A stretch of DNA of 64,000 nt from Jidongwangia harbinensis (GTDB taxonomy: Bacteria; Actinomycetota; Actinomycetes; Mycobacteriales; Micromonosporaceae): the NCBI RefSeq assembly GCF_020216025.1, contig NZ_JAIWNC010000025.1, forward strand, positions 1 to 64,000. Reading direction: 5' to 3'. The position numbers and the translations under genes are program-made. The notes under the pieces are model-generated. The model saw only the letters and a program-made list of their open reading frames with translations. It was not told where the DNA came from and ran no database searches. Shown here one piece after another: positions 42,784 to 52,095 of the stretch (positions are counted from its first letter, which is position 1; every line of letters begins with the position of its first letter).

Positions 42784-43930
42784 TGTAGCGGAGCGGAAGA
42801 CGGACGGCGGCGTCCGGCTCCGGCAGCAGCTGCCGGGCCGGCCGGGGCGGCGCGGGCGCCAGCTCGGCCGGCACCGCGTCGGCCGGCTGCGGACCGGTCC
42901 AGCCGGGCGGCACGGCGTGCGGGCCGTCCGCGGTGAGCTGGCGCAGCGGCCGGCCGGTGAGGGTCTCGACGGTCCGCTTCGGCGGGATCCAGATCGGCGG
43001 CGGACCCCACCAGATCACCCGCTCGGTGCGCCGGACCGGAGCCGGCCGGGCCGCGGACGGGAGCGCCGGCCGGGTGGTCGCCGGTGCGATCTCCCCGGGC
43101 CGGGCGGTGGCGTGGGTGGCCGGCGCGGTGGCCAGCACCACGGCGGCACCGACGGTGACCAGACCGGCGACCGCGGCGGCGAGTTCCCAGCCGGGACGGA
43201 CGGTGTCGCCGAGGATCAGCAGTGCGACGGCGGACGGCGCGACCACCTCCGCGGTCCAGTGCACCGCGGTGACCGGGCCGACCTGGCCGTGCTGGAGCGC
43301 GTGGGCGTACAGCAGCATGCCGGTGGCGGCGAAGGTGAGCAGCGCCGCGACGAGCGGCTCGGTGAGCACGGCCAGGGCGGTCACCGTCCAGTCCCCGGCG
43401 GGCGGCATCGGCAGCGCCCGCCCGACCAGGGCCGCGCCGCCGAGGCAGAGTCCCGCCAGGGCCGCGATGATCCCGGGCGGGGCGACCCTGGCCGCACCCC
43501 AGGCGGTCACCACGGCGGCGACCGCGGCGCCGCAGAACCACAGCCGGAGCCCGTCGGAGGTCGGGACGCTGTCCTGTGGCCCGGCCGACAGGGCCAGGGT
43601 GGCCAGCGCGCCGATGGAGACCACCACGGCGACCACGTCGCGCCGGCGCAACCGCGACCTGAGGACGAACCGGGCGGCCACCACGGTCACCGCCAGCGAG
43701 CCGGCCAGGACCGACTCGACCAGGTAGACCGCCAGCTCGCGGAGGGCGATCATCGAACCCACCCAGGCCAGCACGTCACAGCCGATGCCGAGCAGGTACA
43801 GCGGGTGGCGCAGGGTCTGGACCGTACCGGAGCTGCGGCGGGCGGCGACCGCCTGCAGGATCGACGCGGCGGCGTAGCTGAAGGCACCGAACACGGTGAT
43901 CGCCAGCGCGATCCAGCCCGCGGCGGTCAT
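42776..43930 (-). CDS. EamA/DMT-type membrane transporter
   Basis: A 384-residue protein with about ten membrane segments in residues 1-290 (for example GWIALAITVFGAFSYAAASILQAVAA, LAVYLVESVLAGSLAVTVVAARFVL, VTAVHWTAEVVAPSAVALLILGD). The two-fold repeat fits the drug/metabolite transporter superfamily; the substrate is unknown. A cytoplasmic or external tail of about 95 residues is Pro-rich with repeated Trp/Pro (RVIWWGPPPIWIPPKR). ATG 43930 has GGTGAAG nearby. Its stop codon lies in the last unit of an 18-bp array. Confidence 0.82.
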   Translation of the reverse strand: MTAAGWIALAITVFGAFSYAAASILQAVAARRSSGTVQTLRHPLYLLGIGCDVLAWVGSMIALRELAVYLVESVLAGSLAVTVVAARFVLRSRLRRRDVVAVVVSIGALATLALSAGPQDSVPTSDGLRLWFCGAAVAAVVTAWGAARVAPPGIIAALAGLCLGGAALVGRALPMPPAGDWTVTALAVLTEPLVAALLTFAATGMLLYAHALQHGQVGPVTAVHWTAEVVAPSAVALLILGDTVRPGWELAAAVAGLVTVGAAVVLATAPATHATARPGEIAPATTRPALPSAARPAPVRRTERVIWWGPPPIWIPPKRTVETLTGRPLRQLTADGPHAVPPGWTGPQPADAVPAELAPAPPRPARQLLPEPDAAVRLPLRYTP

Positions 43931-44014
43931 CGCTTCACCGACCGTCGTGACGCTTCGTGTATCGGCCAATCACAATCTGATGATAGGTGAGGGAACCGTC
44001 GCGCGGAACCGCGC

Positions 44015-45727
44015 TCACCCGGCGATCCGCAGGACCGAGACCGTGTCGTCGCCGCCGTTGGACACGTAGGCCAGGCGCCCGTCCGGCGAGACCGCGAGGG
44101 TACGCGGACTGCGGCCCACCCGGACCGTCGCGGTCACCGCCCCGGTCCGCCCGTTCAGCACGGACACCGAGTCGCCGCCCTCGTTCACCACGTACGCGTG
44201 CCTGCTGTCCCCGGCGAACGCCACGCTCTGCGGCTGGTCGCCGATCCGGAACGGCCCGGTGCGCCGCAGCGTGGCCGCGTCGATCAGGTCCGCGGTGTTC
44301 GCCTGGTACCCCGCCACCAGCACGGTGCGGCCGTCCGGCGAGACCGCGACGCTGTGCGGGGACCGGCTCACCGGGATGGATTTCAGCAGCCGGTCGGTGC
44401 GCATGTCGATCACCGAGACCGCGTTCGACTCGTGGTTGGCGGTGAACGCGCGCTGGTGCCGCGCCGAGAACGCGACCGCGTGCGGGTTGGGCGGCACCTC
44501 GACCCGGCCGTCCGCGCGCTGGTCGCCGGCGGTGTAGATCTCGACCCGCCGCCGGCTGTGGATGGGCACCCAGAGCCGGTTGTCCGGACCCACCGCCAGG
44601 GTGTACGGCTGCACGCCGGTGGCCAGGTAGCGCAGCACCCGGCGGGAGGCCGCGTCCACCACGGCGACGCCGCTGCCCGACTTGTCGTCCTCGTACATCG
44701 ACGCGAAGACCAGCCGGCCGTCCCGGGACGTGGCGACGAACCGGGGCGTGTTGCGCAGCCGTACCGGGGTGACCCGCCGGCTGGCCGCGTCGACCACGGA
44801 CAGGATGCGGGAACCCTGGTTGGCCACGTACACGGTCCGGCCGTCCGGCGACACGGCGACGCCCTCCGGTTCGTTGCCCACCCGCACCGTGCCGACCACG
44901 GCCGGCCGGGCGGTACTGGCCACCCGGAGCGTGAGCGGAACGCGGGCGACGGTGCTCGGCGCGGGCGCCGCGGTCACCGGCGCGGACGGCGCGCCGGTCG
45001 CCGGCACGGGCGCCGGCGGCGCGGGCGCGGCGGTCGGCGCGCGGTCCCGGTCCAGGCCGCCGGTCACCGCCACGGCGACGCCCGCGCCGCCCAGCACCGC
45101 GAGCACCGCCAGGCCGGCGACCAGCACCGAGGCCCGGCCGGCCCGCCGCCGCGGAGGCGGCACGGACAGCACGGTGACGCGCGCCGCGTGCGGGCTGCCG
45201 ATCTCGCCCTCGGCCCGGAGCTGCGCCTCGAGGGCCGCCCGCGACGCCGGTTCGGCCGCCGCCACCTGGCCGGTCACCCGCACCTCGGCCCAGCCGGCCG
45301 GGCCGCGCACCGCGACCGCCCCGTCCAGCCAGTCCGAACGCGGTTGCCACCAGACGTGCAGCCGGTCGCCGTCCAGCTGGGCGCGCAGGCCCGGCCCGGA
45401 CACCGAGACCGTGGCGTCCGCGACGGCCAGCGGCGGGCCGACCACCAGCACGTCCGCGGCCAGGGCCGGGGTGTCCGGCGGCACCTGGCCGAAGTCCAGG
45501 TGGTCCGGGTTCAGCCGGATCGTGGTGCGCCCGAGCGCCGCGGTCGCCGCGGCGGCGACGCTACGGCTGTCGTCCTCCGCGAGCCGGGTGAGTGCGTACC
45601 GGGCGGCGGCCGCCACGGCGAGATCGGCGCTGGTCGCGAGCTGAGCCAGCTCGCCCACGCCGATGAGGCGAGCGTCGCGATCCGGGCTTCCGATCGCGGT
45701 CAGCAGATGCCGTGGCAGTTCACTCAT
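44015..45727 (-). CDS. Membrane-anchored YVTN beta-propeller protein
   Basis: A 570-residue protein. Residues 1-190 are a cytoplasmic region with a helical repeat start (HLLTAIGSPDRDARLIGVGELAQLA) and a sandwich-like part (LNPDHLDFGQVPPDT). A single membrane segment spans about 199-223. Outside, an Ala/Pro linker (about 230-270) carries a propeller of YVTN/lactonase-like repeats (VGNEPEGVAVSPDGRTVYVANQGS, VSRSPHSVAVSPDGRTVLVAGYQ, VGRSPRTLAVSPDGRLAYVSNGG). Such proteins bind surface ligands; function unknown. ATG 45727 has GAGGGG upstream. Confidence 0.87.
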   Translation of the reverse strand: MSELPRHLLTAIGSPDRDARLIGVGELAQLATSADLAVAAAARYALTRLAEDDSRSVAAAATAALGRTTIRLNPDHLDFGQVPPDTPALAADVLVVGPPLAVADATVSVSGPGLRAQLDGDRLHVWWQPRSDWLDGAVAVRGPAGWAEVRVTGQVAAAEPASRAALEAQLRAEGEIGSPHAARVTVLSVPPPRRRAGRASVLVAGLAVLAVLGGAGVAVAVTGGLDRDRAPTAAPAPPAPVPATGAPSAPVTAAPAPSTVARVPLTLRVASTARPAVVGTVRVGNEPEGVAVSPDGRTVYVANQGSRILSVVDAASRRVTPVRLRNTPRFVATSRDGRLVFASMYEDDKSGSGVAVVDAASRRVLRYLATGVQPYTLAVGPDNRLWVPIHSRRRVEIYTAGDQRADGRVEVPPNPHAVAFSARHQRAFTANHESNAVSVIDMRTDRLLKSIPVSRSPHSVAVSPDGRTVLVAGYQANTADLIDAATLRRTGPFRIGDQPQSVAFAGDSRHAYVVNEGGDSVSVLNGRTGAVTATVRVGRSPRTLAVSPDGRLAYVSNGGDDTVSVLRIAG

Positions 45728-45827
45728 CGTGGCCCCTCGATCAGCATGCGGTAACGAGAGGGCTCGATGGAAGCGGCCGGGCGAAATTGGCACCAGCCGG
45801 GACGGGAGCGGAACCGCTCCCGCGGGC

Positions 45828-47459
45828 TCAGGCCACCACGACCCGGTTGCGGCCGGCGCGCTTCGCCACGTACATCCGGCGGTCCGCCTCGGCGAGCAGC
45901 GCTCCCTGCGTGTCGCCGTCCGCCGCCCCGGTCGTCGCGGCCCCGATGCTGACCGTCACCGGCAGGGCGCCGGTCACGTCCGCCCAGGGGTACGCCGCCA
46001 CCGCGCGGCGCAGCGCGTCCAGCCGGGACGCCGCGTCCGCGCCGACGCCCGGGAGGACCACCAGGAACTCCTCGCCGCCCAGGCGGGCGGCCAGGCCGTC
46101 GCCGAGCGTCTGGTCGAGGTGCGAGGCGAGCAGGTCGGCCACCGCCACGAGCACCCGGTCCCCGACGTCGTGCGACAGCGTGTCGTTGATGTTCTTGAAG
46201 TGGTCCAGGTCGACCAGGGCGACGGTGAGCGGCTCGCCGCTCTGCAGCGCGTGCGCGATCGCCTGCGGCAGCCGTTCGTCCACGTGGCGGCGGTTGTACA
46301 GCCCGGTGAGCGGGTCGCGGCGGGCCTGTTCGCGGTACCGCTCGGCGTCCCGGCGCGCCTCGGCGGTCTCGAACATCGCCTGCCGGGTACGCGCCCGCGC
46401 CTCCTGCTGCATCGACCGCAGCTCCTCGCTGGCGGCGTGGAACCGCTTGTACTCCTCGAACGCCTCGCGGTGGTCGTCCCGGGCGGCGTACAGCTCCGCC
46501 TGCTCGGCCATCGCCCGCACCCGCACCCCGGCCAGCGCCTGGTCGTCGCAGAGCGCGCGGCACTTGTCCAGGCTGGCCTGTGCCCGGTCGAGCGCGCCGA
46601 GCCGCCGCTGCGCCAGGGCCAGGGTCAGCGCGGCGTCCGCGAAGTCGTGCACCTCGAACCAGCGCGGCGCGTCGTACACCGCCTGCAGGGTCTCCTCCGC
46701 CTCGGCGAACCGGCCCAGGCTGATCTGGATGTTGGCGATGGTGTCCCGCTCCACCACCAGGAACGGGCGGCCGAGCACCCGGGCCACCGCGTACATCCGG
46801 TGCATGATGGCGGCCGCCTCGTCCGCCTCGCCGGCCTCCAGTTCGGTGTAGGCCAGGTTGTTCAGGATCATCAGCTGCCGGGTGGGGTCGCCGATGTCCA
46901 CGGCCAGCCGTTCCGCCTGCCGGTACCGTTCCCGCGCCGCCTCCACCGACCCGCTCTCGGCCAGCGAGTTGGCGAGGCGGACCAGGTAGATGATGCGCAG
47001 CCCGGCGGGCGCCGCGTCCTCGAGCATTTCGACCGAGGACAGCGCGTGTTCCAGGCTGGCCGAGTGGTCACCGAGGTAGTGGTAGGTCAGCGCGAGGTGG
47101 AAGTGACTGCGGGCCAGCAGTGGCCGCACGTCGTGCTCCTTGGCCCAGCGGTGGATCGCCAGGAAGGTACGCGCCGCCTGCCCGGCGTCGCCCTCGCGCT
47201 GCAGCATGTCGGCCTGCACCAGCCGCGCCCGGTGACCGAGCACGGTGTCGCCGATCCGCTCGGCCGCCTCGGCCGCCCGGGTGGCGCGGGCCAGGATGAC
47301 GTCGATGTCGTGTCCCTGGTGGTTCTCCAGCTCGTCCAGCTCGGCGGAGGTGGGCGCACCGAAGAACGGGCCGCCCGGCGAACCGGTCACGGCGGCGACG
47401 GTGTCGGTCGACGGGTGCACGTCGTTCAGATCGGCAGCTCCCCGGCGGGAGTGCAGCAC
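45828..47459 (-). CDS. TPR-domain diguanylate cyclase
   Basis: A 543-residue soluble protein. Residues about 35-350 are helical repeats of TPR type (for example ARSHFHLALTYHYLGDHSASLEHALSS, AERLAVDIGDPTRQLMILNNLAYTELEAGEADEA). A short coiled coil (about 355-385) leads to the GGDEF domain (about 385-540), whose active site is GGEEF (RLGGEEFLVVLP), so it should make cyclic-di-GMP. DPLTGLYNRR and DLDHFKNINDTLSHDVGD are intact. No RxxD inhibitory site is seen four to five residues before GGEEF. GTG 47459 is chosen because AGGAG lies eight bases upstream; a GTG 13 codons later lacks one. Confidence 0.88.
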   Translation of the reverse strand: MLHSRRGAADLNDVHPSTDTVAAVTGSPGGPFFGAPTSAELDELENHQGHDIDVILARATRAAEAAERIGDTVLGHRARLVQADMLQREGDAGQAARTFLAIHRWAKEHDVRPLLARSHFHLALTYHYLGDHSASLEHALSSVEMLEDAAPAGLRIIYLVRLANSLAESGSVEAARERYRQAERLAVDIGDPTRQLMILNNLAYTELEAGEADEAAAIMHRMYAVARVLGRPFLVVERDTIANIQISLGRFAEAEETLQAVYDAPRWFEVHDFADAALTLALAQRRLGALDRAQASLDKCRALCDDQALAGVRVRAMAEQAELYAARDDHREAFEEYKRFHAASEELRSMQQEARARTRQAMFETAEARRDAERYREQARRDPLTGLYNRRHVDERLPQAIAHALQSGEPLTVALVDLDHFKNINDTLSHDVGDRVLVAVADLLASHLDQTLGDGLAARLGGEEFLVVLPGVGADAASRLDALRRAVAAYPWADVTGALPVTVSIGAATTGAADGDTQGALLAEADRRMYVAKRAGRNRVVVA

Positions 47460-47599
47460 TCGTCCGACTCCTGAGACTGCCTTGAGCCGACCTTGAACCG
47501 CCCGACGCTCATCCGACCGGGGCCCGGGCCGATGGTCGTTCCCAACTGGGTCCTGAGGAGTTGCGGCCCGGTGGCGAGCATAGGCGAGGAGTGAGGGTT

Positions 47600-49105
47600 G
47601 TGAAACGACCTGCATCGGGACGGCTAGGAGTACGGTTCCGCCGGGCGGCCGTCGGCCTGTCCGCGTTCACCGGGCTGGCCATCGCCGCCTCCGTGGGCAC
47701 CGCCGCCGGCGGCGTACCGGTTGCCGCCGGGCCGGACGCCGGCGCGCCGGGGGTGTGGCAGTCCGCCGGCTCGATGTGGGGATGGGACAACCGGGTCAGC
47801 CAGGGCACGACGCTGACCCAGGCCGGTCAGATGATCGGCGCCGACGGGAGCTGGAGCCGGCAGTACACCGGCAAGGGCGTCGGCATCGCCATGATCGACA
47901 CCGGGGTGGCCCGGGTGCCCGGGCTGACGTCCGGCAACGTGGTCAACGGCCCCGACCTGTCCTTCGAGAGCCAGGACCCGGCCACCCGGTACGTGGACCG
48001 GTTCGGCCACGGCACGCACCTGGCCGGGATCATGGTCGGCAGGGACCCGCTGACCGGCTTCCGCGGCATCGCCCCGGACGCGAAGCTGACCTCGATCAAG
48101 GTGGCCGCCCGCGACGGCGCCGTCGACGTGGTCCAGGTCCTGGCCGCGATCGACTGGGTGGTCGAGCACCGCAACGACGACCCGGCCAACCCGATCCGGG
48201 TGCTCAACCTGGCGTACGGCACGTCCGGCACGCAGAACTACCGCACCAACCCGCTGGCGTTCGCGGTGGAACAGGCGTGGAAGGCCGGGATCGTGGTCGT
48301 GGTGGCCGCCGGCAACAACGGCACCGGGGCGCCGAACCTGGTGAACCCCGCGTTCGACCCGTACGTGGTGGCGGTCGGCGCGGTGGACGACAAGGGCACC
48401 ACGGCGACCTACGACGACACGGTCAGCGACTACTCCAGCCGGGGCAACCCGGGCCGGCGCGTCGACGTCGTCGCACCGGGCCGTTCCGTGGTCTCGCTGC
48501 GGGTGCCCGGGTCGTTCGTCGACGAGCGCTACCCGTCCGCCCGGGTCGGCACGAGCCAGTTCAAGGGCAGCGGTACGTCCCAGGCCGCGGCCATCACCTC
48601 GGCGGCCGTCGCCCGGCTGCTGCAGGCCCGGCCGTTGCTGCGGCCGGACCAGGTCAAGGCGGTCAGCCGGGCCTCGGCCTGGCGGCTGAACGACGCCGAC
48701 GCCGGTGCCGGCGCCGGACGCCTGATGCTCTCCCAGGCGCTGGCCTGGCCGGCCCCGCTCACCGCCACCCAGGCCTTCCCGGCGTCCACCGGCCTCGGCA
48801 CGCTGGAGTCGGCCCGCGGCGACAGCCACGTCACGCTGGACGGCGTCGTGCTGGCCGGCGAGAAGGACATCTTCGGCAACCCGTTCAGCACCGCGCTGTG
48901 GTCCCGGGCGAGCGCCAACCGGACCGCCTGGTCCGGCGGCAGGTGGATGGGCGTGGCCTGGACCGGTGACGGCTGGAGCCTCACCCACGGAACCGCCTCC
49001 TGGGCCGGCCGGGCCTGGTCCGGCCGGGCCTGGTCGGGACGCGCGTGGTCCGGGCGGGCCTGGTCCGGCGCCAGCTGGAACGGCGAGTGGAAGACCGGAA
49101 GCTGA
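47600..49105 (+). CDS. Secreted subtilisin-like serine protease with C-terminal tryptophan repeats
   Basis: A 501-residue S8 peptidase. A signal peptide covers about 1-40. The catalytic triad is complete: Asp100 (AMIDTGV), His137 (GHGTHLAG) and Ser327 (GSGTSQAAA), with the oxyanion Asn in AAGNNGT. No propeptide inhibitor domain of the usual size is seen between signal and Asp100. The last 60 residues hold a run of short W-repeats (AWSGGRWMGVAW and four exact AWSGR-type units), as seen in several actinobacterial subtilases; they may anchor the enzyme to the cell surface or substrate. GTG 47600 has AGGAG eight bases upstream. Confidence 0.92.
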   Translation: MKRPASGRLGVRFRRAAVGLSAFTGLAIAASVGTAAGGVPVAAGPDAGAPGVWQSAGSMWGWDNRVSQGTTLTQAGQMIGADGSWSRQYTGKGVGIAMIDTGVARVPGLTSGNVVNGPDLSFESQDPATRYVDRFGHGTHLAGIMVGRDPLTGFRGIAPDAKLTSIKVAARDGAVDVVQVLAAIDWVVEHRNDDPANPIRVLNLAYGTSGTQNYRTNPLAFAVEQAWKAGIVVVVAAGNNGTGAPNLVNPAFDPYVVAVGAVDDKGTTATYDDTVSDYSSRGNPGRRVDVVAPGRSVVSLRVPGSFVDERYPSARVGTSQFKGSGTSQAAAITSAAVARLLQARPLLRPDQVKAVSRASAWRLNDADAGAGAGRLMLSQALAWPAPLTATQAFPASTGLGTLESARGDSHVTLDGVVLAGEKDIFGNPFSTALWSRASANRTAWSGGRWMGVAWTGDGWSLTHGTASWAGRAWSGRAWSGRAWSGRAWSGASWNGEWKTGS

Positions 49106-49219
49106 GGTGACACTGGACGGTGGGTGCCGGGCCGGCCCCCACCGTCCACTCTCCCTGGTGCATAGTTCCTGACACGGCTGCCGTCGCCCGCGGCGGCACG
49201 GGACCAGGGGGAGTTGGCG

Positions 49220-50263
49220 GTGGCGCCGGCAGCGTGTGACTCGGTGGACTGGAGTCCGATCGGCTCGGCCGCCTCGCACTCCCAGCTGGCCGGGGTGGTC
49301 GCCGGTCTGGTCTTCGCCGGGATCGTGGTGATGCTGGAGCGTCAGGCGGCACCGGTCCGGCGGCCGGCGGAGGCGCTGACCATGTTCCTGGCCGGCTTCT
49401 TCACGTTCGCGCTGGACGGCTTCTTCTTCAGCGTGGTCGCCGGCGAGCGGACCTGCGTCCGGGCGTGGACCGAGACCATGGTGGCCGCCGGTCTGCTGGG
49501 GTACGGCGCACTGAGCCTGTTCGTGGGCGTCTCCTGGCTCCTGTACTCGCTCGACCGGACCAGTTCGACGCCGTTCCGGGTCACCCGGGTCATCGTGTAC
49601 GTGCTCGCGTTCATCGTGGTGGCGCAGCTCAACGCGACGGCCCGGGACTACCTGCGGGACGTCCGGCCGGCCGGGCAGTTCCGGTGGATCGACACCCTGC
49701 TGACCACCGGCCTGGTCGTCATCGTGGGCGTGATCGTGGCGCACGTCTTCCTGGCCCGCCGGCTGCGCCACTGGAGCCGGCGCAGTGCCGGGCTGGCCGC
49801 GTACGTCGCCATCGCGTACGTCCTGGTGTGTGCGCTGTCGTTCGGGCTGTTGACCGTGCTGGAGACCAGTTACTGGAGCGCCGGCGCCAGGCCGGTGGTC
49901 TATCTCACCGCGACGCTGGTCTCGGTGATGCTGCCGACGTTCGTGGTGATCATCCACCTGCTCGCGCTGCCCTGGCCCGAACGGGAGCGCCACGAACCGG
50001 ACGCGGAGGCCCCGCCCGTCCCGCCGGACGCCCTGCCCGCACCGCCGGACGCCCTGCCCGCACCGCCGGACGCCCCGCCCGCACCGCCGGACGCCGCGCC
50101 CGCACCGCCGGACACTCCGGAGTCGACGGTCCGGCCGCCGCCGCGGGGGTCCACCGTGCTCGGCGGCCTGGCGCTGCTCGCGCTGGGTGGCGGCGCCGCC
50201 CTGGCCGCCCGGCGCCACCGGGCCCGGCGGGGCCGCTCGACACGACCTCCGGACGTGCGCTAG
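49220..50263 (+). CDS. Multi-pass membrane protein with proline-rich tail
   Basis: A 347-residue protein with about seven membrane segments in residues 20-255 (LAGVVAGLVFAGIVVML, TMFLAGFFTFALDGFFFSVVAG, VIVYVLAFIVVAQLN, TLLTTGLVVIVGVIVAHVFLA, LAAYVAIAYVLVCALSFGLLTVL). After them come about five copies of PPDA(L/P)PAPPDA (about 273-300) and a further hydrophobic stretch before a basic end (ARRHRARRGR). The end resembles sortase-like sorting signals (hydrophobic then basic), but no LPxTG is seen. Family unknown. GTG 49220 has GGGGGAG six bases upstream. Confidence 0.72.
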   Translation: MAPAACDSVDWSPIGSAASHSQLAGVVAGLVFAGIVVMLERQAAPVRRPAEALTMFLAGFFTFALDGFFFSVVAGERTCVRAWTETMVAAGLLGYGALSLFVGVSWLLYSLDRTSSTPFRVTRVIVYVLAFIVVAQLNATARDYLRDVRPAGQFRWIDTLLTTGLVVIVGVIVAHVFLARRLRHWSRRSAGLAAYVAIAYVLVCALSFGLLTVLETSYWSAGARPVVYLTATLVSVMLPTFVVIIHLLALPWPERERHEPDAEAPPVPPDALPAPPDALPAPPDAPPAPPDAAPAPPDTPESTVRPPPRGSTVLGGLALLALGGGAALAARRHRARRGRSTRPPDVR

Positions 50264-50266
50264 AAC
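50261..50266 (+). promoter_or_regulatory. Weak leaderless-type -10 box (TAGAAC) of the GNAT gene
   Basis: TAGAAC lies six bases before the ATG at 50273. It lacks the final T of the consensus but the spacing matches the other leaderless candidates in this window. It overlaps the stop codon of the membrane protein gene. Confidence 0.25.
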
Positions 50267-50272
50267 ACAGCC

Positions 50273-50902
50273 ATGGCTGCACCGCGCTTCCGCATTGACG
50301 ACTCGGCCACGGCCGAGGACGGCGCCTCGATCTGGGACGTGTACCAGCCGGTCTTCGGCGACTACGCCACGTTCGACACCTGGTGCGCGGCGGTGTGGGA
50401 GAAGCACCGCGTCCGGGCCGGCTTCCGGCTGGCGCGCGCCTACGACGGCGACGTCCTGGTCGGCTTCGCCTACGGCTACGTCGGCGCGGACGGCCAGTGG
50501 TGGACCGACAACGCCCGCGCCGTGCTGGCGCCCGACGTCGCCGACGCCTGGCTGGGCGGGCACTTCGAGCTGGTCAGCCTCGGCGTGCTCGCCGGCGCGC
50601 GGGGCGCGGGCATCGGCCGGCGCCTGATGCGGGCGGTCGTCGACGGGCGGGACCACGAGCGGCTGCTCCTCATGACCACGTCGGACGCCGCCGATCCGGC
50701 CCGGCGGCTCTACGCCTCGGAGGGATGGCGGGTCATCGGGCCGGGCATCGGCGAGGCCACCGTGATCATGGCCAAGGGCACGGCCCGGACCGGTGCGGCC
50801 GGGCCCGTCCCCGACCACGACCGCCCGGCGCCCGGCGGGACAGACCGGCGGGACGGCCACCCCCGCCGGATGGCCGGTGACCGGGCGAGCCGGGATCGAT
50901 AG
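50273..50902 (+). CDS. GNAT-family acetyltransferase
   Basis: A 209-residue protein. Residues 5-165 form an acetyltransferase fold: the acetyl-CoA loop is LGVLAGARGAGIGRRLMRAVV (Q/R-x-x-G-x-G/A pattern), followed by the conserved LYASEGWRVIG near the end. The substrate is unknown. The last 45 residues are charged and probably disordered. It is 9 bp after the membrane protein gene. Confidence 0.85.
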   Translation: MAAPRFRIDDSATAEDGASIWDVYQPVFGDYATFDTWCAAVWEKHRVRAGFRLARAYDGDVLVGFAYGYVGADGQWWTDNARAVLAPDVADAWLGGHFELVSLGVLAGARGAGIGRRLMRAVVDGRDHERLLLMTTSDAADPARRLYASEGWRVIGPGIGEATVIMAKGTARTGAAGPVPDHDRPAPGGTDRRDGHPRRMAGDRASRDR

Positions 50903-51148
50903 CCGGCCATATCCCAATTGCCGCACCACGCTATTAAGGCCGATGTGAAAACAATGGCGGGCCGACACCTTATCTGACTTTGTCAAGAACGCCGACTCGG
51001 ATAAGTACATTCCGTGCCCGCCGGATCGCTCCACGAATTATTCCGGGCGAATGCCGGATGTTTTCGTTTTGCATGCAACGCCGAGGTCGCGCGCTACGTC
51101 TACCGTGTAGAGCCCTTGACGAGCGCCTAATGTGAATCGAGCCCAGCT

Positions 51149-52060
51149 GTGCAATCGAACGGTAATCTCGCCACACTGAATGGGTACGAACCCCTCACCG
51201 CCGAGCAACGCACCGAGTTCCTCGAGCACGGTTTCGTCATGGTCCGGAATGCGTTGAGCGAATCCCATCGGGAGCGCCTCGAAGCGGCCGTCGACCGGGT
51301 GTACGCCGAGGAGCGTGCCGCCGGCCGGGTGAAGGACAACGGCGCCCTGCACCTGCTCGGCTTCCTGACCCGCGACGAGGAGTTCGCCGACCTGCTCACC
51401 GTGCCCACCGTCTTCCCGCACGTGTGGGGCATGGCCGGCTGGAACATCCACACCCACCACAACCACCTGGACGTCACGCCGCCGGTGCCGGACGAGGAGC
51501 CGCCGAACTGGGGCTGGCACCAGGACGGCTACCGGCAGAACTCCGACCCGGAGACGATGGACCCGACGCAGCCGCGCCCGATGTTCTCGCTCAAGGTCGG
51601 CTACGTGCTGTCCGACCTGTCGCGGACCGGCCGCGGTGCCACCATGGTGATCCCGGGCAGCCACCTGAACAACACGCTGGAACGCCCCGCGGACACGTCG
51701 AAGCCGCAGCCGCCCCCGCGCGGCGCGATGGAGGTCACCGCCAACCCCGGCGACGCCTTCATCTTCGACCGTCGCCTGTGGCACTCCCGGTCCGTCAACA
51801 CCAGCGTGGTGACCCGCAAGATCCTGTTCGTCGGCTACACGTACCGGTGGATCCGTCCCCTGGACCACATGCCGATCGACCGGACCAGCGACTGGTGGAA
51901 CAACCGCACCCCGGTGCAGAAGCAACTGCTCGGCGACTCGCCGGACGCTTTCAACTACTGGGGTGTCAAGGCCGACGGGTACGTCGACGAGGAGATCCCG
52001 CTGCGCCGCGAGTTGCGGGAGCGCGGCCTGCTCGACCGTTCCGTCCCCTGGTTGCGCTGA
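51149..52060 (+). CDS. Fe(II)/2-oxoglutarate dioxygenase of the phytanoyl-CoA hydroxylase family
   Basis: A 303-residue PhyH-like enzyme. The iron triad is His124-x-Asp126 (WGWHQDGY) and His212 (RRLWHSRS); the Arg that binds 2-oxoglutarate is probably in VTRKILFVGYTYRW. The N half (NGYEPLTAEQRTEFLEHGFVMVRNAL) matches PhyH starts. Members hydroxylate small secondary metabolites or lipids; no biosynthetic cluster is beside it, so the substrate is unknown. GTG 51149 is the only reasonable start; no good ribosome-binding site is seen. The 246-bp region before it is less GC-rich than average. Confidence 0.9.
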   Translation: MQSNGNLATLNGYEPLTAEQRTEFLEHGFVMVRNALSESHRERLEAAVDRVYAEERAAGRVKDNGALHLLGFLTRDEEFADLLTVPTVFPHVWGMAGWNIHTHHNHLDVTPPVPDEEPPNWGWHQDGYRQNSDPETMDPTQPRPMFSLKVGYVLSDLSRTGRGATMVIPGSHLNNTLERPADTSKPQPPPRGAMEVTANPGDAFIFDRRLWHSRSVNTSVVTRKILFVGYTYRWIRPLDHMPIDRTSDWWNNRTPVQKQLLGDSPDAFNYWGVKADGYVDEEIPLRRELRERGLLDRSVPWLR

Positions 52061-52083
52061 CCCGGACGGACCAGCCGCCTCCC

Positions 52084-52089
52084 TAGGAT
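52084..52089 (+). promoter_or_regulatory. Leaderless-type -10 box (TAGGAT) of the GrpB gene
   Basis: TAGGAT is followed by six bases and the ATG at 52096, so the mRNA probably starts at or next to the start codon. Confidence 0.45.
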
Positions 52090-52095
52090 GGGCGC

